Of a stretch of 64,000 bases of DNA, positions 9,207-19,000 are shown piece by piece (within the stretch, counting starts at the first letter, position 1; every line of letters begins with the position of its first letter). The notes below the pieces were generated by a model. It was not told where the DNA came from. It was given only the letters and a program-made list of their open reading frames with translations, and ran no database searches. The stretch covers positions 78,329,021-78,393,020 of the forward strand of contig NC_092807.1 in the NCBI RefSeq assembly GCF_040954645.1. Reading direction: 5' to 3'. This DNA is from Diabrotica undecimpunctata (lineage: Eukaryota; Arthropoda; Insecta; Coleoptera; Chrysomelidae). The translations under genes were made by a program, and so were the position numbers.

Positions 9207-10143
9207 ATATTTTATCGCCAGACAGTATCATAAGCTTTATTAATATCAAAAACAACTGCGATACAATCTTGCTTATTTGCAAATGCTTCATGTATTCCTG
9301 ACTCTAAGTTTATTAGGTTATCTATAGTGGATCTATTTTGCCTAAATCCGCTTTGTTGTGAAATAAGGAGTTTTTGTTGTTCTAAATACCATATCAGCCT
9401 TTTATTTACCATTTTCTCTAACACTTTACATATAATATTGGTTAAAGATATTGGTCGATATGACTCAGGTGATGTCCGGGATTTCTCAGGTTTAAGAAGT
9501 GGTAGTATTATTGCTTCGGACCAAGTTGATGGGAAAACCTGGTTACTCCAGATAAAATTATAAAGGTCTAGTAATAAATTTTTCTCATTGTCTGGTAGAT
9601 GTAGTAGAAATGCTAAGGGGATACCGTATGGTCCTGGGCTTGAATCTTTGAAAGAGTTTAAGGCTTCAGCAAGTTCTATGAAGGAAAAAGGAACGTTAAG
9701 GTTGTGAATCTCATGTCCGTCGAATTCCAAAATGTTTTTTTCTACGTTGTTTTTATGTATTTTAAAATTATCAGTGTAATTTTCATCACTGGAATTTAAT
9801 TCGTATTGGTCTGCTAACATATCTACGATTTCTTTTCTATCACTAATTATTTTGATATGTTTTGCTAGAAAAGGAATCTTATATGGTTGGCTTTTTCCAG
9901 AGATTTTCCTTAAGTTTCTCCAAACTGTACTTATGCTTGAAGAGGTATTTAGAGATGAGATGAGTTTCCTCCAGGATTCTATTCTATTCTTTTTTAGAAT
10001 GTATCTTACCTCAGTTTTTATTTTTTTGTAGACCGTTATATTTTCGTCCGTTTTATGATGTTTTATTCTATTGAAAGCTTTCTTATACGCTCTTGTAGCT
10101 TGCCTGCATTCAGGTGTCCACCACGGAAGAGGTTTATGTTTCT
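9207..10143 (-). pseudogene. LINE A ORF2, linker and N-terminal half of RT
   Basis: After a frameshift the linker reads PWWTPEC...AYKKAFNRI and then, at 9820-9212, an RT N-terminal half: SSPGPYGIPLAFL, PLLKPEKSRTSPESYRPISL, QQSGFRQNRSTIDNL and VVFDINKAYDTVWR, the last holding the first catalytic Asp of the polymerase (FDINKA). The frame reaches a TAA at 9212-9214, a few bases before the LTR insertion, where related elements continue. The second half of the RT resumes at 2788 on the far side of the LTR element. Confidence 0.85.
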
Positions 10144-11006
10144 TTAAAATTTTGTTTTTCTTACATACGTCTCTGCGGCTGCTGTGATGGTTTGTAAAAA
10201 TGTACTTAAAAACTTGTCAATGTCGTTTGATGATGTAAAGTTGGTTTGGTTAATATCCTGTTCGATCTGTTTGGTAAAATTAGTCCAATCAGCATTTTTA
10301 ATATTGCACTTTGAGATAGGCGATTCGATATTTGTGATTTTCTGATGCGTTAAAGAAATAATAATGGGGTAGTGGTCACTACCATATAAGTAGGGTAGAA
10401 CGTGCCATGTTAACGTAGTGGACAGAACTGGGTCACACAGAGAAATATCAATTGCCAATGATGTGCCATTATGTATGTTGAATCTGGTTGGTCTTCCGTC
10501 GTTAACTAGATTCAGATTTTGGAATGTTATAATATCTTCTATAATTCGCCATTTCGGGTAGAGTTTTATGGAACCCCACATCGGATTGTGGCAGTTAAGA
10601 TCTCCAACGATAATTCTAGGTGAAGGAATTTGTTCCAAAATAGCTGTTAAATCTTCTTGGGATGTAGTTTGATTTGGTGGGATATACATATTACATATAT
10701 AAATCTTTTGAGGTATATTTATTGCAATAGTTATTAATTCAATATTATTTGAAGTCACTGGTAACTGTGTGCTCATGAATTTTTCATCCACGTAAATTGC
10801 TACTCCTCCACTGGCAATGTTTTGGTTTAATCTGTTATTATAAAAACATGAATAATTACGAAAGTTATATACATGGTTTGAATTTTTAAAATTTGTTGCC
10901 TGTAGACAGATAATAGATGGGTGTGTTTCAGAGATAATATGTATTAATTTTTCAAAATGGGTGTAAAATCCATTTAAGTTCCATTGAAGCAGAGAAGTGA
11001 ATGTAA
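10144..11006 (-). pseudogene. LINE A ORF2, endonuclease domain (APE-like), catalytic Glu lost
   Basis: The frame opens directly after the ORF1 stop without an obvious ATG and reads through LLQWNLNGFYTHFEKL, GGVAIYV, GDLNCHNPMWGS and GSDHYPIIISL, the hallmarks of an apurinic-type endonuclease that nicks target DNA. The motif that is normally LQE-T-N reads LQATNF here: GCA in place of the expected GAA, so the metal-binding glutamate is gone. The frame ends at 10144; the downstream part (HKPLPWWTPEC) is in another phase, so there is a frameshift just before it. This copy cannot nick DNA itself. Confidence 0.8.
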
Positions 11007-12485
11007 TTATTCTTTAGAGGAATTATTTACCGATGAGTCGGAATCTTCTTCCGACAATGAAGTTTTCACTGCAGGGAGAAAACCTATGTGTTTGCCAAGT
11101 TTTTGTATTAATTTGGTGCTTTTGGTTTTCATTCTTTTGTCGATGTAGTATGGATGTAATTCCGATAGAAACTTTATAAGTGTATGAGAGTATGAGAGTT
11201 CTGAGTACAATTTTGTTACGCTGATTATGTCTTTTGATCCTTGTATATTTTCGAATAGATCCACTACTTGATCGAAGTTTAACAATTGCTTTTCCCTTTC
11301 TACATATTCTCTAACTGGTTCTAGTAATGTTTGGAGATTTGGTATCTCATCTCTTAAGTTTTTGTCATCAGTTTTGGTTTTTTTCTTTAATTGAAGCTTT
11401 GGTTTTTTAAAGTGTTCTTCGGCGGGTGGCGTGATTGCATCTTCTAAGGTTCTTTTTCCGCTTGCTTTGTTCGAAGTTATCTGGGGTTCGTGAGAATTCA
11501 TATGTGTATTTTTATTTGAAGGTAAGTGTTGACTTGTTTCGGGTAAGGTTGATTTATGTTTTTGGGTATTAGAGGATGACTCAGACGATGTAGGTGTTCC
11601 GATTTTAGTGTTAACTGAAGAAGTGGTCAAATGTATAGATGTATTTTGTAGTGAGCACTGTTCAGTTTGGTTTATTGATAAATTTGGGATTGCTACTGTT
11701 TGTAATGTGGTTTGAGAAGACGTAGTAAGTGTGGAGGAAGTGGTATTTGAGATTGTGGGAGTGTTTTGTAGATTATCTTGTTGAGTATGATTTATTGATG
11801 AATTTTGTCTCATTTCTGTTTGCATTGCACTATCATTGTGAGGATGGTTAGAAGGTGAAATATTTGGACAATTAGCTTCCTGGTGTACAGTTAATTTGCA
11901 TTTGAAACATGTTTCGTTTTGGGCTATAAATATGCGGTATGATGTTTGTTTCAACTCGATAATAAAAGATTCAGGTAGTACAAAGTTGTCTGGAAAAGGT
12001 GAAACGAAATTTGTCTTCAGAAGCTTAGAATATGACTAAAGGCAGGATTGGTTGCTCCTATCCGTAGGGTATGATATGTCTGAGAGATGATTTAAACCTA
12101 GTTTTATTAATTCTTCCATTATTAAGTTAGAAGGTATGCTTGGACATGCATTGAACAGGATTAAGCGGACTGATGGAGTTATTAATCTTCTCGCTTCTAG
12201 TATATTTCCATTTACTATTATCTTCTTTGTTTCTGCTATGAATTTATCTACTAGGTTTTTAGATGATAGATATATGCATATTCTACCGTTTGATATACGG
12301 GATGCGAAAATAATATTTTTTGGTTCTATATGCTGACTCAATCCTTCAAGATAGTCATTAATTGTACAATTCTCTAGAGTGTTAAATATAATAGCTTGAT
12401 CTCTGTTTGGGATTATTATACTACGTGGTTGACTACCTGCTTTTGAGTATGATGCATTTTGTGGTAGCTGACTGGAAGATGACAT
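11007..12485 (-). pseudogene. LINE A ORF1 (Gag-like nucleic-acid binding protein), one in-frame stop
   Basis: The start is the ATG at 12483-12485 (MSSSSQLPQ). The frame is 493 codons long with a single TAG at 12036-12038; both halves are in the same phase, so one substitution explains the break. The N-terminal half resembles the RNA-binding fold of insect LINE ORF1 proteins. Right after the stop lies a CX2CX4HX4C zinc knuckle (CFKCKLTVHQEANC), followed by a Ser/Thr/Asn/Gln-rich region and a basic stretch (KKPKLQLKKKTK). Such proteins package the LINE RNA. The TAA at 11007-11009 directly abuts the start of the endonuclease frame, as is usual for two-ORF LINEs. Confidence 0.8.
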
Positions 12486-12500
12486 CTTTTAAATGGATTT

Positions 12501-12926
12501 AAAATCCGACTAAAACCGATGCTGTTTTACAGCTTTCGTTGTGATACCAGTTCATGGAAATTGGATAATACTTATAACTAATTGCAGTGATTTCAGTATA
12601 CAAATCATTTTCACTTTTATACTTAGTTACTTTTAAATTTACTTCAATAATTACTATTTAACGAGCACGATAAATTAGTGCCTAAAACATGTCTTTCTCG
12701 CTTGCTGGTCAAACATAGAATCTATGGGGACTTTAAAAGATAGTGCAAGAGGTTATGAGTAATTGTTTGAAAATAATCCTGTTTTCAGTGTTGTCCATTG
12801 GATCCTAATATATAATGTCTTTAAAAAATCTTATACTCGAGTATAACTTAGTTGTAGTTGCTAAAATCCTAACTATTAATAATTCACATCTTAGATAGTA
12901 TAGTAAGGATGTAATCACTTACTTAA
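12501..12926. other. Non-coding stretch: presumed LINE A 5' UTR and spacer
   Basis: No reading frame recognised. The part next to 12500 is probably the LINE A 5' UTR; its start could not be fixed because no target duplication was found. The rest is AT-rich. Confidence 0.35.
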
Positions 12927-13351
12927 CCCTTAACTTCGCAACGTAGGTTATAATATAGTACATAATATTAAAAATTTTTATTTTACAATCAATAGGTACC
13001 TAGTATTTGAAACCCAGAATTTTCAAAAGACACAAATGATGTTGAAAAAAATATAACTTCTGAAGAAGATATAGAAGAAGCTGTAGAAATATTACATGTT
13101 TCAGTCAGTAAATGAAGACTAGCAGCAGCTAGTCCCCTAGTAGTGCAAACATTTTCTCCAGTAGTCCAAAAACAAGCAAGTTCTTCAAGAAAACGGAAGG
13201 GGAAAAAAGATGAACCTTCATTCAACTGGACGACTTATGATTTTGAATATGAGGTATAAACAGAACAAAGTAATGATTTTACAAAACCCCAAAATATAAT
13301 ACACCTTTGTAATATTTTAAAACCTTGTTTCATCCAGATTGTTGTTGAATT
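12927..13351 (+). pseudogene. piggyBac-like transposase, N-terminal part (interrupted)
   Basis: TTAA at 12923-12926 followed by CCCTTAACTTCGC fits a piggyBac end. From about 13010 one frame reads NPEFSKDTNDVEKNIT...KRKGKKDEPSFNW and IIHLCNILKPCFIQIVVE up to 13350, with TGA and TAA stops inside. It ends at GTTGTTGAATT, where an RTE-like LINE is inserted. Exactly the next codons of a piggyBac domain (LIVEQTNLYS) resume at 19001 in phase. The N-terminal piece alone would be hard to assign; the continuation makes it clear. Confidence 0.65.
13341..13351. repeat. Left 11-bp target-site duplication (GTTGTTGAATT)
   Basis: The identical 11-mer occurs at 19001-19011. The two copies flank the RTE-like insertion, and joining across one copy keeps the piggyBac frame. 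Confidence 0.85.
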
Positions 13352-13907
13352 TGATAGAAAACACTGATTTTCACTGATAGAAAAATGCACCGAGTATAAT
13401 GTTCCAATTCATATGGCGTTCGTCGATTTCCATAAAGCATTCGATTCCATCGAATTATGGGCAGTGCTTGAATCTCTAGAAAATGCACGTATGGATTCAA
13501 GATACACTAACATAATTAAAAACATATATGAAAATGCCACCATGCAGATAAAGCTGGACGAAAGCACAAAAACTAATCCCATAAGACTACAACGGGGAGT
13601 AAGACAAGGAGACACCATCTCTCCCAAACTATTTACCCTTGCTCTAGAAGACATTTTTAAGAAACTAGAATGAAACAATAAGGGTATCAACGTCGACGGA
13701 TCATACTTAAACCACTTGCGATTCGCAGATGACATAGTTTTAATAGCCGATAATATCCAAGAACTAAATGATATGTTGCAACGATTAAATGCAGTTTCAG
13801 GAGCGGTAGGCTTAAAATGAACTACAGCAAAACAAAAATACTGAGCCGAGACCAGACAAATATAACAATACAAAATCATACCATAGAAAATTTTGAACAT
13901 TATGTAA
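13352..13907 (+). pseudogene. RTE-like LINE RT fragment, first part (5'-truncated)
   Basis: The insertion begins inside the RT: EKCTEYNVPIHMAFVDFHK, AFDSIELWAVLESLE, RLQRGVRQGDTISPKLFTL and LRFADDIVLIADN (active-site FADD), then LNAVSGAVGLK before the pogo-like insertion at 13908. There are stops after KKLEW and after GLK. The sequence matches the RTE element at 39.2-42.6 kb in the same motifs (GVCQGDTISPKLFT, LRFADDIVLIAD), so both belong to one clade. A start within RT is typical of 5' truncation during target-primed reverse transcription. Confidence 0.85.
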
Positions 13908-14632
13908 GGTAAATGTACGTAATATCGACAGTGTCCTGAATATCGACAGTTTCGTAGCTGCGATTTGATAAATTTAATAAAGTAAGACTTGTATATATGA
14001 CAGCAAACTGATTTAAATTTTGACTAAAACTGTATATTTCAGTGGTCTATTTTAATATTTTTATTTGCTGTGGTGGTTAAACTGGCATTTCCGGTGTCTT
14101 GTCAAAGTCCCATCATTTCAAGTTCAACCGTCGCGTCGTGGATGTCAGTTACTGTTGTGATCGCTTAGAATACAGGTAAAGTATAACTACTTATATTCAG
14201 AGAATTAAAAAAAAACATATGTTATACTTGTTTATTTATGTTTGTACATGTTTATATTTTAATCTTTATAATTGAAAATTGTCTTTAGTAATGTATTTAT
14301 TGCCAAAAATGTTATTTTTTGTAGTGTCGGTATTAGGTACATCCATTTTTTACGTTGTACCGAGAATCGACATTACTGTCGGTATAGGGGACAAACATTA
14401 AAATTATTCACCTTTCCCTCACATTAATATTAATGACATAAGACTATCCTTTTTTATATACGATATTAGAGAATTGATTAAATATCACTGTGAGATTGTA
14501 TCGACACAAACTTTTAATGAGTCCTGACAACCTTTTAAAACTGGTGTCGGTCCTATGTTCAGAATAGTGTCGATAATAGGTACAATGATTTTTCTTCTTT
14601 TCAGATTAGAATTAAAGGCAACGATTATCAAA
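13908..14632 (+). repeat. Left subterminal region of the pogo-like transposon with repeated GTCGATA motifs
   Basis: Motifs of the form TGTCGATA-TAGG-ACA occur repeatedly and in both orientations: AATATCGACAGTGTCC and AATATCGACAGTTTCG near the end, then GTGTCGGTATTAGGTACA, CTGTCGGTATAGGGGACA and GTGTCGATAATAGGTACA further in. Such arrays are probably transposase binding sites. No coding sequence is seen before the ATG at 14633; TTTTCTTCTTTTCAG just upstream could be a splice acceptor. Confidence 0.65.
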
Positions 14633-15715
14633 ATGAATAAAAAAAGCAAGCTTCTTTATTCAGAAGAGGTAATGGATAATGCTATACAAGCCGTAAGAAA
14701 CGGAATGTCGCCGTTTAAAGCACATAAAATTTAATGTTCCACGAACAACATTATTGGACAAGTTACATGGTAGATCACCTCAAGGAAGAAAAATTGGAGC
14801 TGAAACTATTTTAACAGGCGAAGAAGAAAATATATTAGTGAAATGGATGATGACCATAGCCGAACAAGGGTTTCCCGCAACCAAACTCCAGTTGATTGAT
14901 AGCGTACAAATTTTAATCAAAAACCTGAAAAGAGAAAATCCTTTCAAAGATGGAAGACCAGGAAGACATTGGTTTGAGGGTTTTATGAGACGCCATCCTG
15001 AATTAACCAGAAGGATTTCTCAAAAATTAACAAATGCTCGTGCTAACGTCACAGAAGAAAAAATAAGAAAATGGTTTATGGGGATCAACAGCTACCTTTT
15101 GAAAAATAATTTCTTACATGTCACGAATGGACCACAACGGGTCTTTAATTGCGATGAATCAGCATTCTTCCTTAGCCCTAAAAACGACAAAGTTTTGATA
15201 AAAAAGGGTGAAAGAACCGTATATTCATTTATCAATAATGATGAGAAAGAATGCTTAACGACACTTCTCACCTGTAATGCAGCAGGCCAATTCGCCCCTC
15301 CAATGATTGTTTACAGTTATCAAAGAGTGCCAAGAAACATAGTTGAAAAAGTTCCTGCAGGTTGGGGTATAGGAAGATCTGACAATGGTTGGATGACAGG
15401 GGAAACATTTTTTGAGTACATAGCAAATGTTTTTCACCCCTGGCTTATGCAAGAAGAAGTGCCATTACCAGTTATTTTATTTTTTGACGGCCATTCTTCA
15501 CATCTCACATTAGCTGTACGTGAATTCGCTTCCAAGAATGGAATCATTTTAATTTGCCTTTTAGCAAATTCGACGCATATCTTACAGCCTTTAGATGTTT
15601 CTGTATTTCGCCCCATGAAAGCTGAATGGAAAAAAGTAATTTATCAGTGGCTGATAGAACATCAGGGAGACAGATCAAGCCGAGAACATTTTGCTTCTTT
15701 GTTGGAAATAAAAAA
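14633..15715 (+). pseudogene. pogo-like transposase, N-terminal HTH and DDE/D core (interrupted)
   Basis: From the ATG at 14633 (MNKKSKLLYSEEVMDNAI) a pipsqueak-like HTH begins; a frameshift near 14730 leads to NVPRTTLLDKLHGRSP. A CENP-B-type HTH follows (GRPGRHWFEGFMRRHPEL). The catalytic core shows FNCDESAFFLS (first D), ILFFDGHSSHLTL (second D) and STHILQPLDVSVF (third D), with 35 residues between the last two: a DD35D core as in pogo/Tigger/Jerky proteins. The frame stops being transposase after FASLLEIK at 15715, where the nested TIR element begins. It would cut and paste the element at TA sites. Confidence 0.88.
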
Positions 15716-16170
15716 CGGGTGTGGCAGTCCGGTGGGACTGCCGGTAAAAGTTACACTTCTATACACGCATTCGCCGTTACAAATTTATTTGGGAGTCAAT
15801 CTGCACAATCATTACATATGTAATGCTATAGGTAAGACATAGCAGAAAGAGAAATATAATTAATAACAACTTACAAAAATTAATAAACAACATTTGACCT
15901 CTAATAGGAGTATAGTAAATGAAGGATTGAATCAATATTTTGATGAAAATGTATATTTTTATTTTTATATATGTATGAAAGGACTTGAATGCAAAAATTC
16001 TTTTACACATACTCTCCAGTAAAATTCATTGTTTATTTTGTTATTAATATAAAAATATAATACAATACACTGCAATATTTATAAGTATTTAAAAATGACA
16101 ATAATATACATAACTTTTCTATTTACGCATGTGTTTAATTTACCATGTAATAATATTAATAAAAAAGTCC

Positions 16171-16241
16171 TCCCCGACTGGGAATCGAACCCCGGTCTCC
16201 CGCGTGACAGACTGGGATACTGACAACTATACTACCGAGGA
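16171..16241 (-). tRNA. tRNA-Asp(GTC)-like sequence inside the TIR element, probably a pseudogene
   Basis: On the minus strand the sequence starts TCCTCGGTAGTATAGTTG and ends TCGGGGA, which pairs with the start as an acceptor stem (one G-U). The anticodon loop CTGTCAC gives GTC, and the T arm has GGTTCGATTCC. One mismatch in the anticodon stem and one in the T stem suggest a decayed copy. A and B box-like sequences are present. Confidence 0.75.
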
Positions 16242-16427
16242 CATGACACAAACGTATTTCAAAATTGACAGTTCTGGGTCATACAGTGATTTATTGAGAT
16301 TATTATTTTGAAATACAAAAGACTAATATAATTATGAACATTTAATTAATAATACAAAACATATCACATAAATAATATTAATAAATATTTTATTATATAT
16401 ATAATATTATATGTATATATATAATAT

Positions 16428-16430
<3 letters not shown>

Positions 16431-16490
<60 letters not shown>
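16431..16490. repeat. (TA)n microsatellite inside the TIR element
   Basis: An uninterrupted run of about 30 AT dinucleotides. The second copy of the element has shorter broken TA runs in the matching place. Confidence 0.95.
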
Positions 16491-16494
<4 letters not shown>

Positions 16495-16636
16495 GAACAT
16501 TTTTATATTCGAGAGAGGAAGAGAGAGAAAATATATCTTCTGTCTCTCTCTTACTCATTATCTTACATATGTAATGATTTCACAGATTCACTCCCATACA
16601 AATTTCCAACGTGGAGCGCGCGTATAGAAGTATAAC

Positions 16637-18089
16637 AAAAACGATATCTCGAATGACAGATATTCCATATACAATAAAAAGTGGCTTTAGAACTTGTGAA
16701 TTGGTTCCATTCAATCCAAATAATATTAATTATGCCAAATATTTCAAAACTGTCCAAACACCCGCAAAACATCAATCATCAGGCGATGAAAAAACCAAAG
16801 GATTTTTAAGATTTTTGGAACGTGAAATTGATAACAAATTGAACACATTCATGTTATCTGGAGAAACCTGGAGTGGTCTTAAAGAAGATATCAGCCTTTT
16901 TAACCTGTGGAAAACTTTGAAACAGCGCTGTAGTGATCCTGAAACGAACCATTTAATTCAAGTTGTTGCGGCTAATAATCAAAGCGAGATTGACATAACT
17001 GGATTAATTGATATGTTGACTCTTCATACAGATGGAGTAACTGAAGTGGGTGTTGTTCCTGAAAATTCTATTTTAGACAGTAGTAATGATTATCCCTCTG
17101 TGATAGTCGTTGCTAATCATGAAGCAATTCCTGACCTAGGTATTACAGAAACAACGACTAAAATCGATAACTATCAAATGTCGACTCTTAATACAGATGG
17201 AGTAACTGAAGTGGATGTTGTTTCTGAAAATTCTATTTTAGACAGTAATGATAATCCTTCTGTGATAGTCGTTGCTAATCATGAATCAATTCCTGACAGC
17301 ACAGTAGTTGAAGCAATCATCCATAGAGATGAAAGTTTAACCACTTCTGAGAGCGAAAAAAACAATGATGAACCTACAAGTCCATCCCCAGCAAACGTAA
17401 TTATAGAAAATTCAGATCAAAATGCACCGATTTGGAAATCAAAAGAAATCCAAGAATCTACATCACCAATGAAGGAAAACAAGTCAATGTCGGACCCAAC
17501 AATACCTTCTCCTTTCAAGAACTCTACATTTTGGGCAGAAACTACAAAGAAACCGATTGTTGGAAGATTTCGAGAGAAAGTGCCGTCTGTTGCATCATCA
17601 ATCGAATGTCAGGAATATTACAAACGCAAAGAAGAAAAGAAAAATATGGAGATACTTCGAAAAGAGCAATTAAAAACAGAACATAAACGTAAACAACTAG
17701 AAAAAGAACAAGCAATTGCACAAAAGAGAAAGAAACATTGTAAAAAGCCAGTAGATGAAAAGAAGGACAATTCAGACAATGATCGAGATACTTTGCAGGC
17801 AACCGAACAGGGTTCTTCACAAGAAGAACAGTATATTATTGACGATTACGTTATTGTCAATTACAATGACCAACTTTTACCTGGTAAGGTAATAGGTAAG
17901 GAAACCGAAGAAGGTGTAAAATATGAGGTTAATCATATGGAAAGGAGAGGAATAAATTGGATCTGGCCCGAAAGAAAAGATATCTTATGGTATGAACAAT
18001 CGGAAGTCGTAAAAAGAATTCAGGCACCTGAAACAAAAAACAAAAGGGGATTATATTCTATCAAGGATTTATCTGAATTTTTAAATTAA
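16637..18089 (+). pseudogene. pogo-like transposase, C-terminal part
   Basis: It resumes in phase at 16637 (TISRMTDIPYTIKSGFRTCE, LVPFNPNNINYAKYF, the segment that follows the core in pogo-like proteins). A long tail follows. It holds two tandem copies of a roughly 36-residue unit (TDGVTEVGVVPENSILDS and TDGVTEVDVVSENSILDS, each continuing to VIVVANHE), a basic coiled coil (about 17590-17760) and a C-terminal domain, EEQYIIDDYVIVNYNDQLLP to WYEQSEVVKRIQ, of the kind often found at the end of insect pogo-like transposases. No stop occurs in the 484 codons after the insertion. Confidence 0.85.
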
Positions 18090-18471
18090 TACTTTTAGGT
18101 ATCTCATAAGTACTATTAGAATGTTTGTTTAGTTATATGTACACTTATTCAATATATTTTTACTTACTTAAGTACTTAGCTGTTTTATTATTGCTTACCT
18201 ACCTGTCGACAATAGGGTCATATTTATGTCGATAATACGGACAGATGATTTTAAAAACTGTCGATATAAGGGACAGTCGGGGTTTTCTCAATAAAAATAT
18301 TTTAATAAAATAAATGGTTGTTTATAATAAAAAATTGTATATCTACTAAATTTAAAAAACTTAAATAGACCCATTACCACTCGAATAATTGCTTTTCTGT
18401 TAAAATTGTAATATTGGTGAGCGATGACAGATAGAAAATTTCTTAAGGTGTCGATATAAGGTACATTTACC
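18090..18471 (+). repeat. Right subterminal region of the pogo-like transposon
   Basis: Non-coding. It carries CTGTCGACAATAGGGTCA, ATGTCGATAATACGGACA, CTGTCGATATAAGGGACA and, at the very end, GTGTCGATATAAGGTACA, the same motif family as the left end. Confidence 0.65.
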
Positions 18472-19000
18472 TAATATCTAGGTCATGTTATCAAACTAGG
18501 AAAACCAAATCAAGATGCTGAAATTAAAAGAAGAACACAACTGGCATGGGGAGCTTTCGTCAAATTAGCATATATCTTGAAAAACACCTCCATTCCTGTA
18601 TACTTAAAGAAAAAGGTGTATAACTCATGCATACTACCAGTTTGTACTTATGGCTTGGAGACAGTAGCCCTTACCAAAAAATCTGCTAAAAAATTAGAAA
18701 CAACGCAAAGAGCAATGGAACAAATCATGCTTGGAATATCACTAAGAGACAAGATTAGAAACACCGAGATAAGACGTAGAACGAAGATTAGGGATATTGT
18801 GGAAGAAATTGCAAAAATGAAATGGCGCTGGGCAGGTCACGTAGCCCGATATAATGACAACAGGTGGACATGGAGAATTCTAGAATGGAGACTAAGGACG
18901 ACAACAAGAAGCATGGGAAGACCTCAAAAAAGATGGGTAGATGACATAAGAACAGTGGTACATTCAGGAGTGGATGGAAAATGGTTGACAAAGAAGAAGA
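18472..19000 (+). pseudogene. RTE-like LINE RT fragment, C-terminal part
   Basis: It continues the RT interrupted at 13907: YLGHVIKLGKPNQDAEI, LPVCTYGLETVALTKK, QIMLGISLRDKIRN, MKWRWAGHVARYNDNRW and GRPQKRWVDDI, the C-terminal signature of RTE-clade ORF2. It ends in an AAG-rich tail (GACAAAGAAGAAGA) directly before the right GTTGTTGAATT, as expected for an RTE 3' end made of short repeats rather than poly(A). Confidence 0.85.

Larger units (their letters stand above)
1001..12500 (-). mobile_element. LINE A: I/Jockey-type non-LTR retrotransposon with RNase H, split by a Ty3/gypsy insertion
   Basis: Read right to left it holds ORF1 with a zinc knuckle (12485-11007), an APE-type endonuclease (about 11006-10150), RT (9820-9207 then 2788-1896), RNase H (about 1700-1320) and a C-terminal Zn-knuckle domain (to about 1000). 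The RT is split between its AYDTVWR segment and LHYWNIRGN by the LTR element at 2789-9206; without that element and one ATAT copy the frame continues, apart from one point stop. The order ORF1-EN-RT-RNase H is that of I-clade and related Jockey-superfamily LINEs. The 3' end lacks the final C-terminal segment and any poly(A), so that end looks deleted or rearranged. The 5' end is placed just upstream of the ORF1 start and is approximate. Confidence 0.85.
15716..16636 (+). mobile_element. tRNA-bearing TIR element, copy 1
   Basis: The insertion splits the pogo-like transposase exactly: GAAATAAAA before and ACGATATCT after join in frame. Its ends are inverted over roughly 100 bp (GTTACACTTCTATACACGC on the left, complement of GTTATACTTCTATACGCGC on the right). 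The left end has an extra outer hairpin, GGCAGTCC-GGTG-GGACTGCC, preceded by ACGGGTGT. The interior holds a tRNA-Asp-like sequence (minus), a (TA)n array and a CT-rich block. No transposase is present. A related copy in reverse orientation is at 55543-56570. The superfamily is unclear; MITE or a Helentron-type non-autonomous element are options. Confidence 0.7.
13908..18471 (+). mobile_element. pogo-like DNA transposon with subterminal motif arrays, carrying a nested TIR element
   Basis: The ends are inverted: GGTAAATGTACGTAATATC at 13908 and the complement of GGTAAATGTACCTTATATCG at 18471. Both are flanked by TAA (TA target plus one base cannot be separated). It holds one transposase gene (14633-18089), interrupted by the tRNA-bearing element at 15716-16636. 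Both flanks hold repeated TGTCGRTAWWAGG-type motifs. It is inserted in the RT of the RTE-like LINE, whose next residues (YLGHVIKLGK) resume at 18475. Confidence 0.85.

Noticed and set aside
12989..13225. Minus-strand open frame
   Set aside because: The plus strand here is the N-terminal part of the piggyBac-like protein; the minus frame has no signature.
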